DNA of 64,000 nt from Branchiostoma floridae (Eukaryota; Chordata; Leptocardii; Amphioxiformes; Branchiostomatidae): assembly GCF_000003815.2 (NCBI RefSeq), contig NC_049979.1, positions 33,892,420 through 33,956,419 of the forward strand. Direction: 5' to 3'. Position numbers and translations under genes: made by a program. This document shows, piece after piece, positions 1 to 9,970 of the stretch; the first letter of the stretch is position 1; the number at the start of each line of letters is the position of its first letter. The notes beneath the pieces are model-generated. The model was not told the DNA's origin. It saw only the letters and a program-made list of their open reading frames with translations, and ran no database searches.

Positions 1-252
1 CGTGTGTGTAAGTATGTATGTACACGTCTGAGATGGTATCTGGTGTGTTGTGTATGTGTTTCTATATATGTGTGCGCATGTGTGGGTGTTTGTGTGTGTG
101 TGTGTGTGTGCGCGTGTGTGTCTGTGAGAGCGTGTGTCTGTGTGTGTGTGTGGTCCGTGTGTGCATGCGTGTATATGTGAGTGTGTTGTGTGTGTGTGCA
201 TCTGTGTACAAATGTATGCGTCTCTCTGTGTGTTGTGTGTCTGAATGTATAT

Positions 253-283
<31 letters not shown>

Positions 284-590
284 CATGTTTGGATGTCTGT
301 GTATCTGTGAGTGCATGTGTCTGAGTGCATGTGTGTGTCTGAATGTGTGTATATGTCTCTGTGTGTTTTGTGTATGTGTCTGTGTGTGCGTGTGTTTTCT
401 GTGCATGTGTTCTGTGTGTGTGTCTGTGAGTGTGTCTGAATGTGTGTATGTGTCTGTACATGTGTGTTGACGTCTGTTTGTGCGCGCCTGTGTGTCTGTG
501 TATGTATCTGTGTGTGCGCGTATGTGTGTGTGTCTTTGTGTGTATCTGTATGTGTGCCTGTGTGTATAAAGTGTTTGTCTCTGTAGGTGT
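1..590. repeat. TG-rich microsatellite/minisatellite
   Basis: Almost pure GT dinucleotide and TGTGTGTC-like words with scattered substitutions. Both strands stay open for more than 140 codons only because the repeat lacks stop triplets; the predicted peptides are Cys/Val-rich or Thr/His-rich low complexity and are not taken as genes. The repeat runs off the window's left edge. Confidence 0.95.
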
Positions 591-849
591 CTTGTTAACA
601 TTTATCTATTACCTGTATCAGACCAGTTTGTACCTTTGCTTGTGTATCCATTTTTGGTACATTATCCAGCCATATGTCAATTGCATTGCATGAATAAAAG
701 TCATAAAATTCCTTGGGCATTTGTGATCACTTATTGAGAGACTTCTACAATTAATAACCTTGAAGTTCACTTTACTTGAGCACATTTTGATTTCTCATCA
801 ATTTTTTTTTCCTTTCCGTTATATTCGACTTGAAAGGGGAAAAGCTTAG

Positions 850-1565
850 CTACACAGGTGAAGCCTGATTGGCCACGAAGGAACCTGGAGAGTAACGTTA
901 CTATGAAGTTTTATTTAATTTCCTTCCGCGAGATAAAGTAGTCCTCGTCACGACTTAGGGGTCGACATGCCTTACAAGAAAGTTTGTCACTGGAGTGTAC
1001 ATCCACGTCTTTCCCTTCTTTACTATATCTAAGCTTCTACCTTTTCATACCATGCCATTGATGGTGTTTCAGTACCATGAAAATGCCACGTTACTGATGC
1101 TGGTGTTTCAGTGCCATGGATAGTGCAATTTTACTTCTATGTTGGTGTTTCAGTACCATGGGAAGTGCAATTTTAGTAAAGTTGGTGTTTCAGTACCGTG
1201 AAAAGTGCAATGTTACTAATGCTTAGCACCAAGAAAAGTGCTAAAAACAGGGGCGCTACGAAGACTGGAAGCGGATTTATCTGAATATTCGAATTGCTTT
1301 ATGGTGAGACAATAGTAAAAGACATTGTTTCACATCTCTGTGAGGTACAGTGCTGCATTCGAACGCCTTCACTACATATTTCAGGGTCACTGGGGTCAAG
1401 GCCAATCAATGCCATGTTCCACGGAGCGCTCGCGATTGTCAAGGGGTGTTCTAGAACTGCATTTATCCACGCTGTAGCACAGCAACCAAACATAACGCCA
1501 CTGCTGAACGAGGATACGCACGGATCTCTCGAGCTCCGCGTTTTGTCAAAGTGAATTTCCAAGTT
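850..1565 (+). repeat. Duplicated block, copy 1 (partner at 22345-22830)
   Basis: The order of shared words is the same in both copies: 'gcctgattggccacgaag', 'gccttacaagaaagtttgtc', 'aagcttctaccttttcat', an array of 'gtttcagtaccatgaaaa', then 'atttatccacgctgtagc' and 'aaacataacgccactg'. The copy lies directly upstream of the C2-type gene and may include its promoter or 5' UTR. The copies are diverged, with indels. The minus-strand frame across the last 250 bases is open in both copies, but no domain is recognisable, so a dispersed repeat is the safer call. Confidence 0.75.
1052..1233 (+). repeat. ~40-bp minisatellite with 'gtttcagtaccatg' core
   Basis: About four and a half degenerate units of roughly 40 bp, each with a core like 'gtgtttcagtaccatgaaaa' followed by 'gtgcaatnttact'. 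Further copies occur at about 22545-22680, and a single unit lies near 4635-4655. It sits inside the block duplicated at 22.3-22.8 kb. Confidence 0.8.
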
Positions 1566-1569
1566 TCCC

Positions 1570-4053
1570 ATGAAAATGGGGGTTCTCGACAAGGCGGCGT
1601 CAGCGTTCCTTTCAGTGGTACACGTGCTTTCATTGCTCAGGCCTGGAGGTAAAAGACAGAGCGGTGAGACAAAACTCAGTGTAACTGTCCACGAGGGCAA
1701 AGTCGGCCGACAGAGCCAGGGCAAGTATCTGGTAACAATGCGCCATGGCAAGGTAAAGATGCAAACCGCAAAGAAAAAGTCGGATGCACTGATCTGGGAG
1801 CATTCTACGGAGTTCGTGCCATGGTCGCCAACAGACCAACTGGTTCTGAAACTTCGTAAGGCGAAGCGCTGCAGATACACCACAGTTGGTGAGCTGTGCA
1901 TCGATGTTGCAGCGTACTAGAGTAGTGGACGGTTTACCACAGAAGTGGTGGTACATCATGGACCGACCCAGCAAAGGCGGGCGGAGGAATGAGGAAGTGT
2001 TCTTACAAGTTTCCGTTACTCTCGATGGCACGGAGGTGAAAAGTCAGCCTACACAGAACCAAGGTAAGAGGCGTCGGTTTCTTTTTCTATGCAGGGTGAC
2101 GTTGCATGTTAATGTTACGCTTTCTTGGCCATTCAAGTTATCTATCTTGAAAAGGAAAAATCAGCTAGTCTTTTACCATAAATATGAAAGTGACCACTCA
2201 ATTAACATTTTCAAAGAAGCAAAACGTTAAGACATATCAAGAGGGAATTGTGTTGTTTCCTTTAATATCCTGATGAAGTGACACTAGTCTAGATCTTACC
2301 TTACGAAAGTGAAATGATAAAAAACACACAGTATACGTTTTATATCTTTCTATCCAGTCTCAGCCATGCCTTTTGATGAGGGGACCGTTGAGGCATCCGC
2401 ACAGGGGAAGACGGGGACTCTGTCGGAGCTACAGAATCACCATGGCAAGGCGGTGGTAGTTTCACAAGAAAACAATGCAGACACACCCCATGACAACAGC
2501 GCTGAAGACAGCAAACAGTCATCTGTCGCTGGCGATATCGCAGACGTCAAACAAGACTCTTCGGATGAAGACACAGCGGACAGGTTTGCTGTTAACGAAG
2601 ACAGAGACGTTGACGCGTGCAGTTCCCCTGGTAACACGGACGTGACGCCCCTTCAAGTGTCCGGTGCTGCCGACGGTCCGGAGAGGAAGAGTGAGCTGCC
2701 AAAGGGTGAAGGTAAGAGGCGCTAGACTTATCTTGTGTAAAAGATTCATATCTTAAGTTTGTTTTCGCTTACAGCTTCAGACTTGCCTTCATATTTTAGT
2801 TTCTTTTCCCTTCGAATCCTAGCCATTGATAAAGCATCTGCTGAATGATAAGTGAATTATTTAGTAAATCCTGTACATTCTACTAAAGTGCCAGTTTTAT
2901 TTACATGTCCCATTGATTTGAATATATGGCTGATAATGATTGCAAATCCCAAAACTGATGCGGGTGTGCGAATAAAAAAAACTTTGGCTTTCATCTTCAT
3001 TTTTTACTCGCATGGTATGATTTATCTGACGACACAATGAGCCCTCGCTCATTTTTCACACTACGTTCTCAAGTTGATATTTTCATTAGTTGGGAAATTT
3101 TACGCAAGGAGATACATTTTCATAAGTTACACAAGTATTTTCCTTTCACTTCACGTTCTAGATGAAAGTGGCAAAAATAACGTGTATACCTTTATTTTAA
3201 GGTAACGTGCTGAAGAAAGATGCCGGACGTAACAACAGCTTTATAAGATGTTCATTTCTTTTAATTAGACCCAGCTAAGACGTCCGAGGGGACAGTCAAG
3301 ACTGAGCTGCAAGAGAAACCAGAGCTAGAGAATGACAAGATCAATGTTACCCAGGAAAAAGAGCCGGACGCACCATCGAACAAAAGCGGCAAGGACAGCT
3401 CACCACCAGCCGCTTTCGGCGACGTCGCAGACGTCAAAGTAGAGTCTTCAACAAGCTCGGCATCCAGCCTACCAGCCACAGCTCCAGATACAGCAGACAA
3501 ACGCCCTGCTGCCGGAGAAGGCGATGTCCTAGAGCGCCATCCTTCAGTTGTCCGTGGAGAACAGACGGATGCACCCGACAACAGCGGCGCGAAAACAGAC
3601 AGTCAGGCGACAACATCTACTCAAGGAGAAGGAGCATCTCTTACAACAACCACCCAATCGCCCAAACACAAGGACGCAGAAGATCCTCAGTACCAAGATG
3701 TCATGTCGTCAGTCGACAAGCTGTGGGCAGAGCTCCTTCTTGAGGGAGACTATGCGGAAAAGCTTCTCGCTCATGCCGAATCCCTTCGATCCAGACTCGC
3801 CACTACCGCCCCGCATGTTCTCCGGTACCCAGTTATCAAGAACATCATCGCTGCCGTGCCCGATCGCACATCTTACAAGCTACCCAAAACACAAGGACTA
3901 AGTTTGTGGGAGCTGCAAGACATCCAGAAGACCCTCACCAAGTCGGTACAAGATGAGAAGGAACGCGCGACCTACATCAAGCGCTGGTACTGGGAAGAAC
4001 TGGTCCGCGTGGCTCTGAAAGAAGCCCCTGAAGTATTTGGACCAGAGGACTGA
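1570..4053 (+). CDS. C2-like domain protein with acidic linker, three exons, one frameshift
   Basis: Exon 1 (start uncertain; open from 1570 and possibly entered through the 'ctcag' acceptor ending at 1640) reads as a C2 domain: LSVTVHEGK, KYLVTM, a T..K...LIWEH stretch, LVLKLRK, VGELCIDVA, then in another frame a WWYI...VFLQVSVT ending. The frame changes by one base near 1911-1918. Exon 1 ends at the donor after 2063. Exon 2 is 2364-2711 (or from 2357) and exon 3 is 3269-4053; all junctions are phase 1 with good GT/AG signals. Exons 2 and 3 encode acidic, Ser/Glu-rich sequence and resemble each other (SEGTV/DEGTV, GDVADVK/GDIADVK), so one is probably a duplicate of the other. The last ~115 residues are predicted helical and charged, ending FGPED; I do not recognise this domain. 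C2 domains usually bind phospholipid, sometimes with Ca2+, but the Asp pattern needed for Ca2+ is not evident. The frameshift may be an assembly error or a real lesion. Confidence 0.6.
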
Positions 4054-5615
4054 TGTGACAATTTTATATTACAGTTGTAAAATGCATTTCTGCATGTAGT
4101 AAATGTGTTATTGGGATTTAAACAATGGTGGTATTATTACAACGCTATCAGTCAATCAAACAACACAACGCGTTGTCACCAAGGAGGCAATTTATAAATT
4201 TTCAGCTGATCCAGCTGTACGTTTGGTGTGAACATAAAAAGGAACTTGCACTTCAGGAGCTCTTTTTTGAAGACCGATTCAACGTTGCTGTTTATTGTAT
4301 CAATTATTCGACCTTTTTCCTACACATTAACAGATGTCGAAACTAAGTGCATCGTTTACTGCACCGAATTTTTGTTCCTTTTGTCCGTTAAATATTCGAT
4401 TTGACCAACGTTTTCCATCCCTACACTCGCTACTATAATTTTCTTTTTTCGCTGTAACCACTGCAGAAAGACATTGTTAAAATTAGAAAGTTTTGCCAAG
4501 GCGCCAATTGTATTCACATTGATAGTAACAAGGAAAAAAGTGCAACAATCGTTGAATCACCACCTTTTCTTTTGTACTTTTGAACTTTATCATGGAATGT
4601 ATCTACCATGACATGGGCAACGTAACTACTCATATTTCAGTACCATGAAAAGGGAAACGTAGAAAACTCACCCTAGGTGTAAGACATGCCCAAGTGCCTT
4701 GTCAGGAACTGGATCCTTGCTCCTCTCCGCGAGTTTTCTCCATGTTGTACGATCATGTGCCATAGCTTCAGCTGAATTTAGACTTCATTAAGTGCATTTT
4801 ACAACACTTGGGGGTCTTCCCCGGGGTCTTGGGTTTTCAAACTCATGGTTAAAGACTTTGTGGATCAATGTATGTTGTGGTCTTCTTATTTATTACGTGC
4901 CCGACCCACCGTAGTCTTCCTATCATGTGCAAACATGAATTTTTCAACAGTATTTTTCAGATGTTCATAGCGTGTATGGGAGGACACCGGTGAATTGGTC
5001 TACCCGTGCGAGAAGGTTCAGTCCGACTGGGAACGTACCGAGTAGTCAAACTCGTGCTTGGGGGACTAGAGTACAGCTATCCGCCATCTGAAAACGAATA
5101 GATTTTGGGGCCCCTGGCGGCTTTTTATGGTACAACAATGAAACTTCTGGTGCTCCTAGTGCGTATTGTATAGTACTCTGCACTTAATTTATCCCTGGGG
5201 CAACGATATTGTATTATCAAGTTTGAAATCGAATAAACTATTTCCACTCATCTCTCTCATACATACTGACGAAAGATAGTGGATGCTACATGGCATGTAT
5301 AACCGTGTCCAAAATCATATCGAGTTGTTTGGGTAACTGCTTTTTGTCTTATCTTATTACCTGGATGTCTAATTTCCATCGACGTCTCTCATTCATAGAT
5401 ATGAGAGAGATGTTTTCGTACCGCGAAAAAAACAATAAACTCAATATCAATTCTTCAATATCTGTCTCGTCGTTTTATTCTTTCGACACCAGCAAACACT
5501 GAAAAGCAATACAAACTCGATACACAAGCAATGCTGAGTAGATAAAACATCAACTGAGCAAACATATCTGGAAAAGCCTGCTTTACGTATGCCCATGACT
5601 ATCCATCACTTTAAT
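4054..5615. other. Intergenic, no gene seen
   Basis: No frame has coding character, and no TIR or tandem array was found apart from one unit of the 'tttcagtaccatgaaaa' minisatellite near 4640. It contains the 3' flank of the C2-type gene. Confidence 0.6.
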
Positions 5616-6671
5616 AGGAGGAGATTCTCAAAAGATCATAATACGATGTTGCCAAGTAGGCATCTACAATATGCTCCACTTGAGGTCTTCAAACGAATTC
5701 GTAAAAACAAACACAATTCCTTTTGGAATTCTCGTCCAACATAGCATACACCTTACATTGTGGAATTTCCAACAGCGCTAAGTTTCACATAATATGTAGT
5801 ACAGAGCCTTCATAGGTTAAATTAAACATTACAGGTCCACCAAGGTACCTACAAAATTACTACTAGTCTACGTCAAGAAGAAGTCAGAGTGATAAAGAAT
5901 ACTTATATACTCGAGAAATCATACAACGCTTGCTAACTCCCCCCATTCTTACCAACCTATAGCCTATATCTATAGAAAATAAGGCGATACATTGAATATT
6001 TCTATCACAAGTTTACAGGTTATGGTGTTCTTACATTTTGATCTGAAAGGTTACATGAGAACGTACATGTACACCCTGCATTAGGCATAATGTGCATCAA
6101 CGTGCATAAACAATAATAAGCATTATGTGCATCAATATTAATTATGATAAATGTAAAATAATGACACTACAAGGATTGCATCACATATAGTTCACACTAT
6201 CATTCTGAATTTGATATGATAAAAGTCTGACATATACGGACATACAGAACTCTATGTCTATTCCAAATAATGCCTCTAGTGATCATTGGGTACTTCAAGA
6301 TACTGGCAAAAGCCCTACGTCTACAAAGAAAGCATCTCTTTGCCCTATGAAGATTGCAAGTCTTAGATTTCCATCCAAAACGGATTTGCAATCATTTTTA
6401 CTTAAGTATATTGTTCATTTTTTGCAACAAAAACCATCACTTGATGGCTTTTCAGTCATCTTCACCAAACGAAGCACAATCTTGAAATCAATTGCTTTTA
6501 TGTACCAGAATTACGCCGAACCGTTTGTTTTATTTTGTTTTGTTTCATCGTATGTAACTTCACTAGTATCAAGTTGCTCTGTCAATTCATTCTAATGATG
6601 TCACTACAAACCTCCGGAAATAATCTCCGCATTTTACCTACAGTAGATGTGGAGACTGATTTGTATTTAAT

Positions 6672-7031
6672 CGTGGGAGACGAAACGCATTTTATTTCCA
6701 AATGTCCATTCAACCCAAGCGAAAGAATCACTCTGTGAGCCACAAAGAGAAGCCACAAAGACTTATCCCAACTTCCCCACATTGACAGACGAACAGAAAG
6801 CCCTTTTTCTCTTGAAATCGCAGAACCCACAAATTTTAGAAAAAGTGGGGCCCTCTGTCTCCAAAAAGGAAGTCAAACCCAACCTGTTTAAAGATAGCGC
6901 CAACACTAGTACTAGAGTAGAAAAAAAAAAATTGTTTATAACTGTTCATTGTTACTTGTATATCTACTACGTTTATACCATGTACTTGCAATTAGCCCTT
7001 GGGCACGAACTTGCAAACAAATTTCTTTAAT
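6672..7031 (+). mobile_element. 5'-truncated LINE 3' end inserted in the left arm
   Basis: This encodes remnants of the C-terminal zinc-knuckle region of a non-LTR reverse transcriptase (ETHFISKCPF..., then a KSQNPQILEKVG motif) and ends in a tail 'ttagcccttgggcacgaact'. The same motifs and tail occur in reverse orientation at 42236-42600. TTTAAT precedes the insert (6666-6671) and closes it (7026-7031), as expected for a target-site duplication. The right arm has the uninterrupted site with one TTTAAT near 15955. The insertion therefore post-dates the arm duplication. Confidence 0.8.
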
Positions 7032-7103
7032 ACTAATAGTTTATCCCAGAAAATTAAATCAGCGGTTTAGCCTTCTTTACCCCAAAAAAGCACAGACTCA
7101 TAT

Positions 7104-8447
7104 TTACTGGGTTGCAGAATATGGTTCTTTCATATCATCGTCATTGTAATCTTCTGCGTTAAGGTAAATGTGTCCACAAGCCTGTGATTCTGACTCTGTT
7201 TCAGGTACAATTCTGTCGGGCCGTGTTTCCTGCATGCAGAAATCTATTGTCGCGTTTGGATCATTGCTACTACCTTCCTGATCATCACCCTGGGCGTGGT
7301 TAGTAGGTAAACCATTCTGGGCGTTCTGGTTGACATTGTTGTTTACAACTAAGCCAGCCGCCATGTTGTTTACTGGGGCTGGCGGGGCCTTTGTGTCATC
7401 TGGTTGTTTCCTAACCAGTGACGAATAAACAGCTAGCATCAGAACACAGACAAGACTGGTCACTCCAACAACCAGTGTTGGTAGATCTGGTGCCTTTGTG
7501 TGATTCAGTTCAACTTTGTTTGGTTTCTCACTCCCTAGTTCTAGATCGTTGGTCACTGGGGGCAACAAGTACGAAGTTAAGACGTCAGAGGGACGAATGT
7601 CCTGACGTTCTGTGGAACAAAACCTGTTAGGATTACAGGGCTTGGGTTTGAACCAATTAATTTCAGCTGTCGGATCCCAGACTACATAACATGCTGAGAT
7701 ATTAATATATTCATGCATCCTGTGAAGCTCTACGTTCTCTACTATAGGGGGTGTTTTACAGCGGAACATAGACTGGTCTCTGTACAAGGCACGTGCAATG
7801 TCACTCCCTCTGAGGAACTTTTCGCATCTTGGGGATGTTTTCTTTCTGCATTTCTCAACAAAAATTGCGATATCAATGAGCCAAATCATGTTGCAATAAC
7901 AGTGGAAAGGGTTACCCCTTATGACAGGTTCATATTGTATGATTAAACCACTTGGCACATGCAAGTCCCACCCAAGATCGCACATAGACAGTAATTTTAA
8001 GCTGTTGTAGGAAACGTCCACCCTTTTCAACTTAGGCCAGAATGACTTAACATGATAAAGGTTGACACAGGAGAGCTTATTATGTGACAAATCCAAAGAT
8101 ACTAACCTTGACATGTTCTTAAGACATTGCCACGGAAAGTAAGTTATTGCGTTGTTCCTGACGTTCATCGTCTTCAAGTACGGCAGGGAAATGCAGGGGA
8201 ATGTGGTTAGGGCGTTATTGGGAAGCTGAAGCCCAACGAGGTTTGAAGGCAGGTCTTTGGGAACACTCCTCAAGCCTTTGTTGTCACAATATATCCGGGG
8301 CAAAAGAGAATGCGGTGGCCCAAGTTTCTTATCGTTGTGCCAATTTTGAACGTTACATCCTTGAGATCGTGGTTGTGAAAGTGATGATGCTTCGCAATCA
8401 TATGGTACGTTCAAAATTATGACCACAAAAAACAGAACCGCGATCAT
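7104..8447 (-). CDS. LRR transmembrane receptor, left paralog (447 aa)
   Basis: Type I membrane protein. A hydrophobic signal peptide spans residues 1 to about 19. An LRRNT-like Cys region (C31, C54) follows, then about four LRRs around residues 56-155 with LxxLxLxxN patterns (LVSLDLSHNKL, LKRVDVSYNSL). The LRRCT cap is 179-232 (NPFHCYC...C...C). A short Ig-like start with a B-strand Cys and INW follows but stops after about 40 residues. The TM segment is about 322-344. The Asn/Asp-rich tail ends with a YLNAEDY motif; YxN is the Grb2-SH2 consensus type. The single open exon starts at the ATG matching the paralog's start; an earlier GTG-initiated extension is not conserved. It pairs with the 447-aa gene at 14542, 5' end to 5' end across the inverted duplication. 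A role in surface recognition is inferred. No LRR-TIR (TLR) tail is present. Confidence 0.85.
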   Translation of the reverse strand: MIAVLFFVVIILNVPYDCEASSLSQPRSQGCNVQNWHNDKKLGPPHSLLPRIYCDNKGLRSVPKDLPSNLVGLQLPNNALTTFPCISLPYLKTMNVRNNAITYFPWQCLKNMSRLVSLDLSHNKLSCVNLYHVKSFWPKLKRVDVSYNSLKLLSMCDLGWDLHVPSGLIIQYEPVIRGNPFHCYCNMIWLIDIAIFVEKCRKKTSPRCEKFLRGSDIARALYRDQSMFRCKTPPIVENVELHRMHEYINISACYVVWDPTAEINWFKPKPCNPNRFCSTERQDIRPSDVLTSYLLPPVTNDLELGSEKPNKVELNHTKAPDLPTLVVGVTSLVCVLMLAVYSSLVRKQPDDTKAPPAPVNNMAAGLVVNNNVNQNAQNGLPTNHAQGDDQEGSSNDPNATIDFCMQETRPDRIVPETESESQACGHIYLNAEDYNDDDMKEPYSATQ

Positions 8448-9357
8448 GCTGGCATGCTCTAGATACACGTAAAAAAATATTTCGTTGTTTTGGGATCAGG
8501 AACAAGGCTTATTAATCCTTTACTTATACAATGAAAACATTGGAAATATTTCTAATTGTAGTTTTCTTTGCATCCTCTAAACCCTTGATTCTTGTTGCCT
8601 GCTGTGTCAGAATGTTTATGGGTTAGCTTGTTTTATCTTATCGTTTGTGAGAAGGTTAGAGTTGGAGGTAAATCGATTAAAAATCTGTCACATGAACTAA
8701 AAAGAATCATGTGTCAGTTGAATCCTCCACTTTAGACAAATTATATAGCAACGCATATGTCAGCAGCGAATGTTGTATGATACTAAGTGCTATGTCTAAC
8801 CACTGACACTAACTGTACTGTTCTTGGGCCGGAGAAAACTGCTTCTTCCACCAAACCAACACTCTGTGGATTGGATGTCCAAGCCTTAGGTTCAGGTCAC
8901 CAGATGAACATTTTCCCTGGTCTACCAGATCTAGAAACCAACACAAAATAATAATGATCATAAATTTAAAGTTTTCAGGTGCCAAATAATAAACAGATAA
9001 ACACTAGAAATCAACAGTGATCAGCATGAAAATAAGTCAATAGGAACTAATTGAAATGCACAAAGATAAATCTTTTTGTACTGATCGTACGTATCAAAAA
9101 GGCACGTCAAATCAATTTATAAACACAGTGTCTGTTGTGAAACACATTTGTTACAATATTGAATCACTTGTCGCCGTCATTAGATGTGGTGCCTGTGTCG
9201 TATTTTGCAGTTTCAAACATTTAAACATTTTCTCATTAACTTACACCATAAAAAGGCCCAACAAAAAAAGCGAAGAGCAATTTTGGAACGTCTCTTCTTT
9301 CAAGCAAATATTGTCTGGTTTCTTGGACAGGAATATCTAAAATACACACATACGTTG
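8448..9357. other. Upstream flank of left LRR gene, conserved in the right arm
   Basis: There is no convincing coding sequence. The block 8780-8950, including 'gtccaagccttaggttcagg', is matched on the other strand at 14040-14180. It presumably holds the promoter/5' UTR of the receptor, but no core promoter motif could be assigned. Confidence 0.5.
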
Positions 9358-9642
9358 ATGAAGCAAAACCTCTCCTTGGTCTTTGAGATCTACGATGTCG
9401 TGGCTTCTCCTGTGAGGCGGCAGAAAATGAGAACATTTCATTGTCTGACTCTCTTGGAGGTAGATAATCAGTGTGGGAGTTTCGTCACTGCTATGAGATC
9501 ACGTAACGCAATATCGTGCTTGAGATATTGTCTTCAGCCAGACACAAGAATGCAAAAAGTCTTGACAGGTATTTTTGGGGAAGGCATTCAAGGACATGAG
9601 ACCAAGAACTGCACCGTTTGTTTCTTCAAGTTTTATGTCTAA
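9358..9642 (+). CDS. Small conserved ORF, left arm (94 aa), unknown
   Basis: The frame MKQNLSLVFEIY... to FFKFYV stays open and strongly similar to the frame at 13321-13614 on the other arm. An in-frame 9-base length difference near the middle of the first third is the only large change. It is Cys-containing (C-LRYC, CTVC) with no signal peptide or recognised domain. Because the whole arm is conserved, openness alone is weak evidence for translation. It is oriented away from the LRR receptor and could share a bidirectional promoter with it. Confidence 0.3.
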   Translation: MKQNLSLVFEIYDVVASPVRRQKMRTFHCLTLLEVDNQCGSFVTAMRSRNAISCLRYCLQPDTRMQKVLTGIFGEGIQGHETKNCTVCFFKFYV

Positions 9643-9970
9643 ATCACCGATTTAGTGTAAAAGAAGCACGAGCCCATTGATATCAACTTGAGGATAACTT
9701 CAACAACGGAATTCATGAACAGTATTTAGCACACTCACACACACAATATATGATATATAGATTTGTTTATAGTTCTTCATTTGTGGTGATGGTAATTTCT
9801 ATTTCAAAACGTCGATGCTGATATACCTGAAAATCCCCGCCACCATTTTTTAAATGATTCGGAATATAGAACGATGTCCAAAGGTCTTGTCCAAGGAACG
9901 ATCCCAGCAATATGTTCATGACAATGTACATATTATAGCAAAGTACCTGACTAGTTGCATTTGCTTACAG

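Noticed and set aside
18-693. Long frames on both strands in the TG-rich tract
   Set aside because: Openness comes from the dinucleotide repeat; the peptides are low complexity.
1299-2031. Minus-strand frames of 133-200 codons over the C2 exon
   Set aside because: The plus strand has domain character, splice sites and phase agreement; the minus frames are shadows, partly conserved at 22657-22932 only because the DNA block is duplicated.
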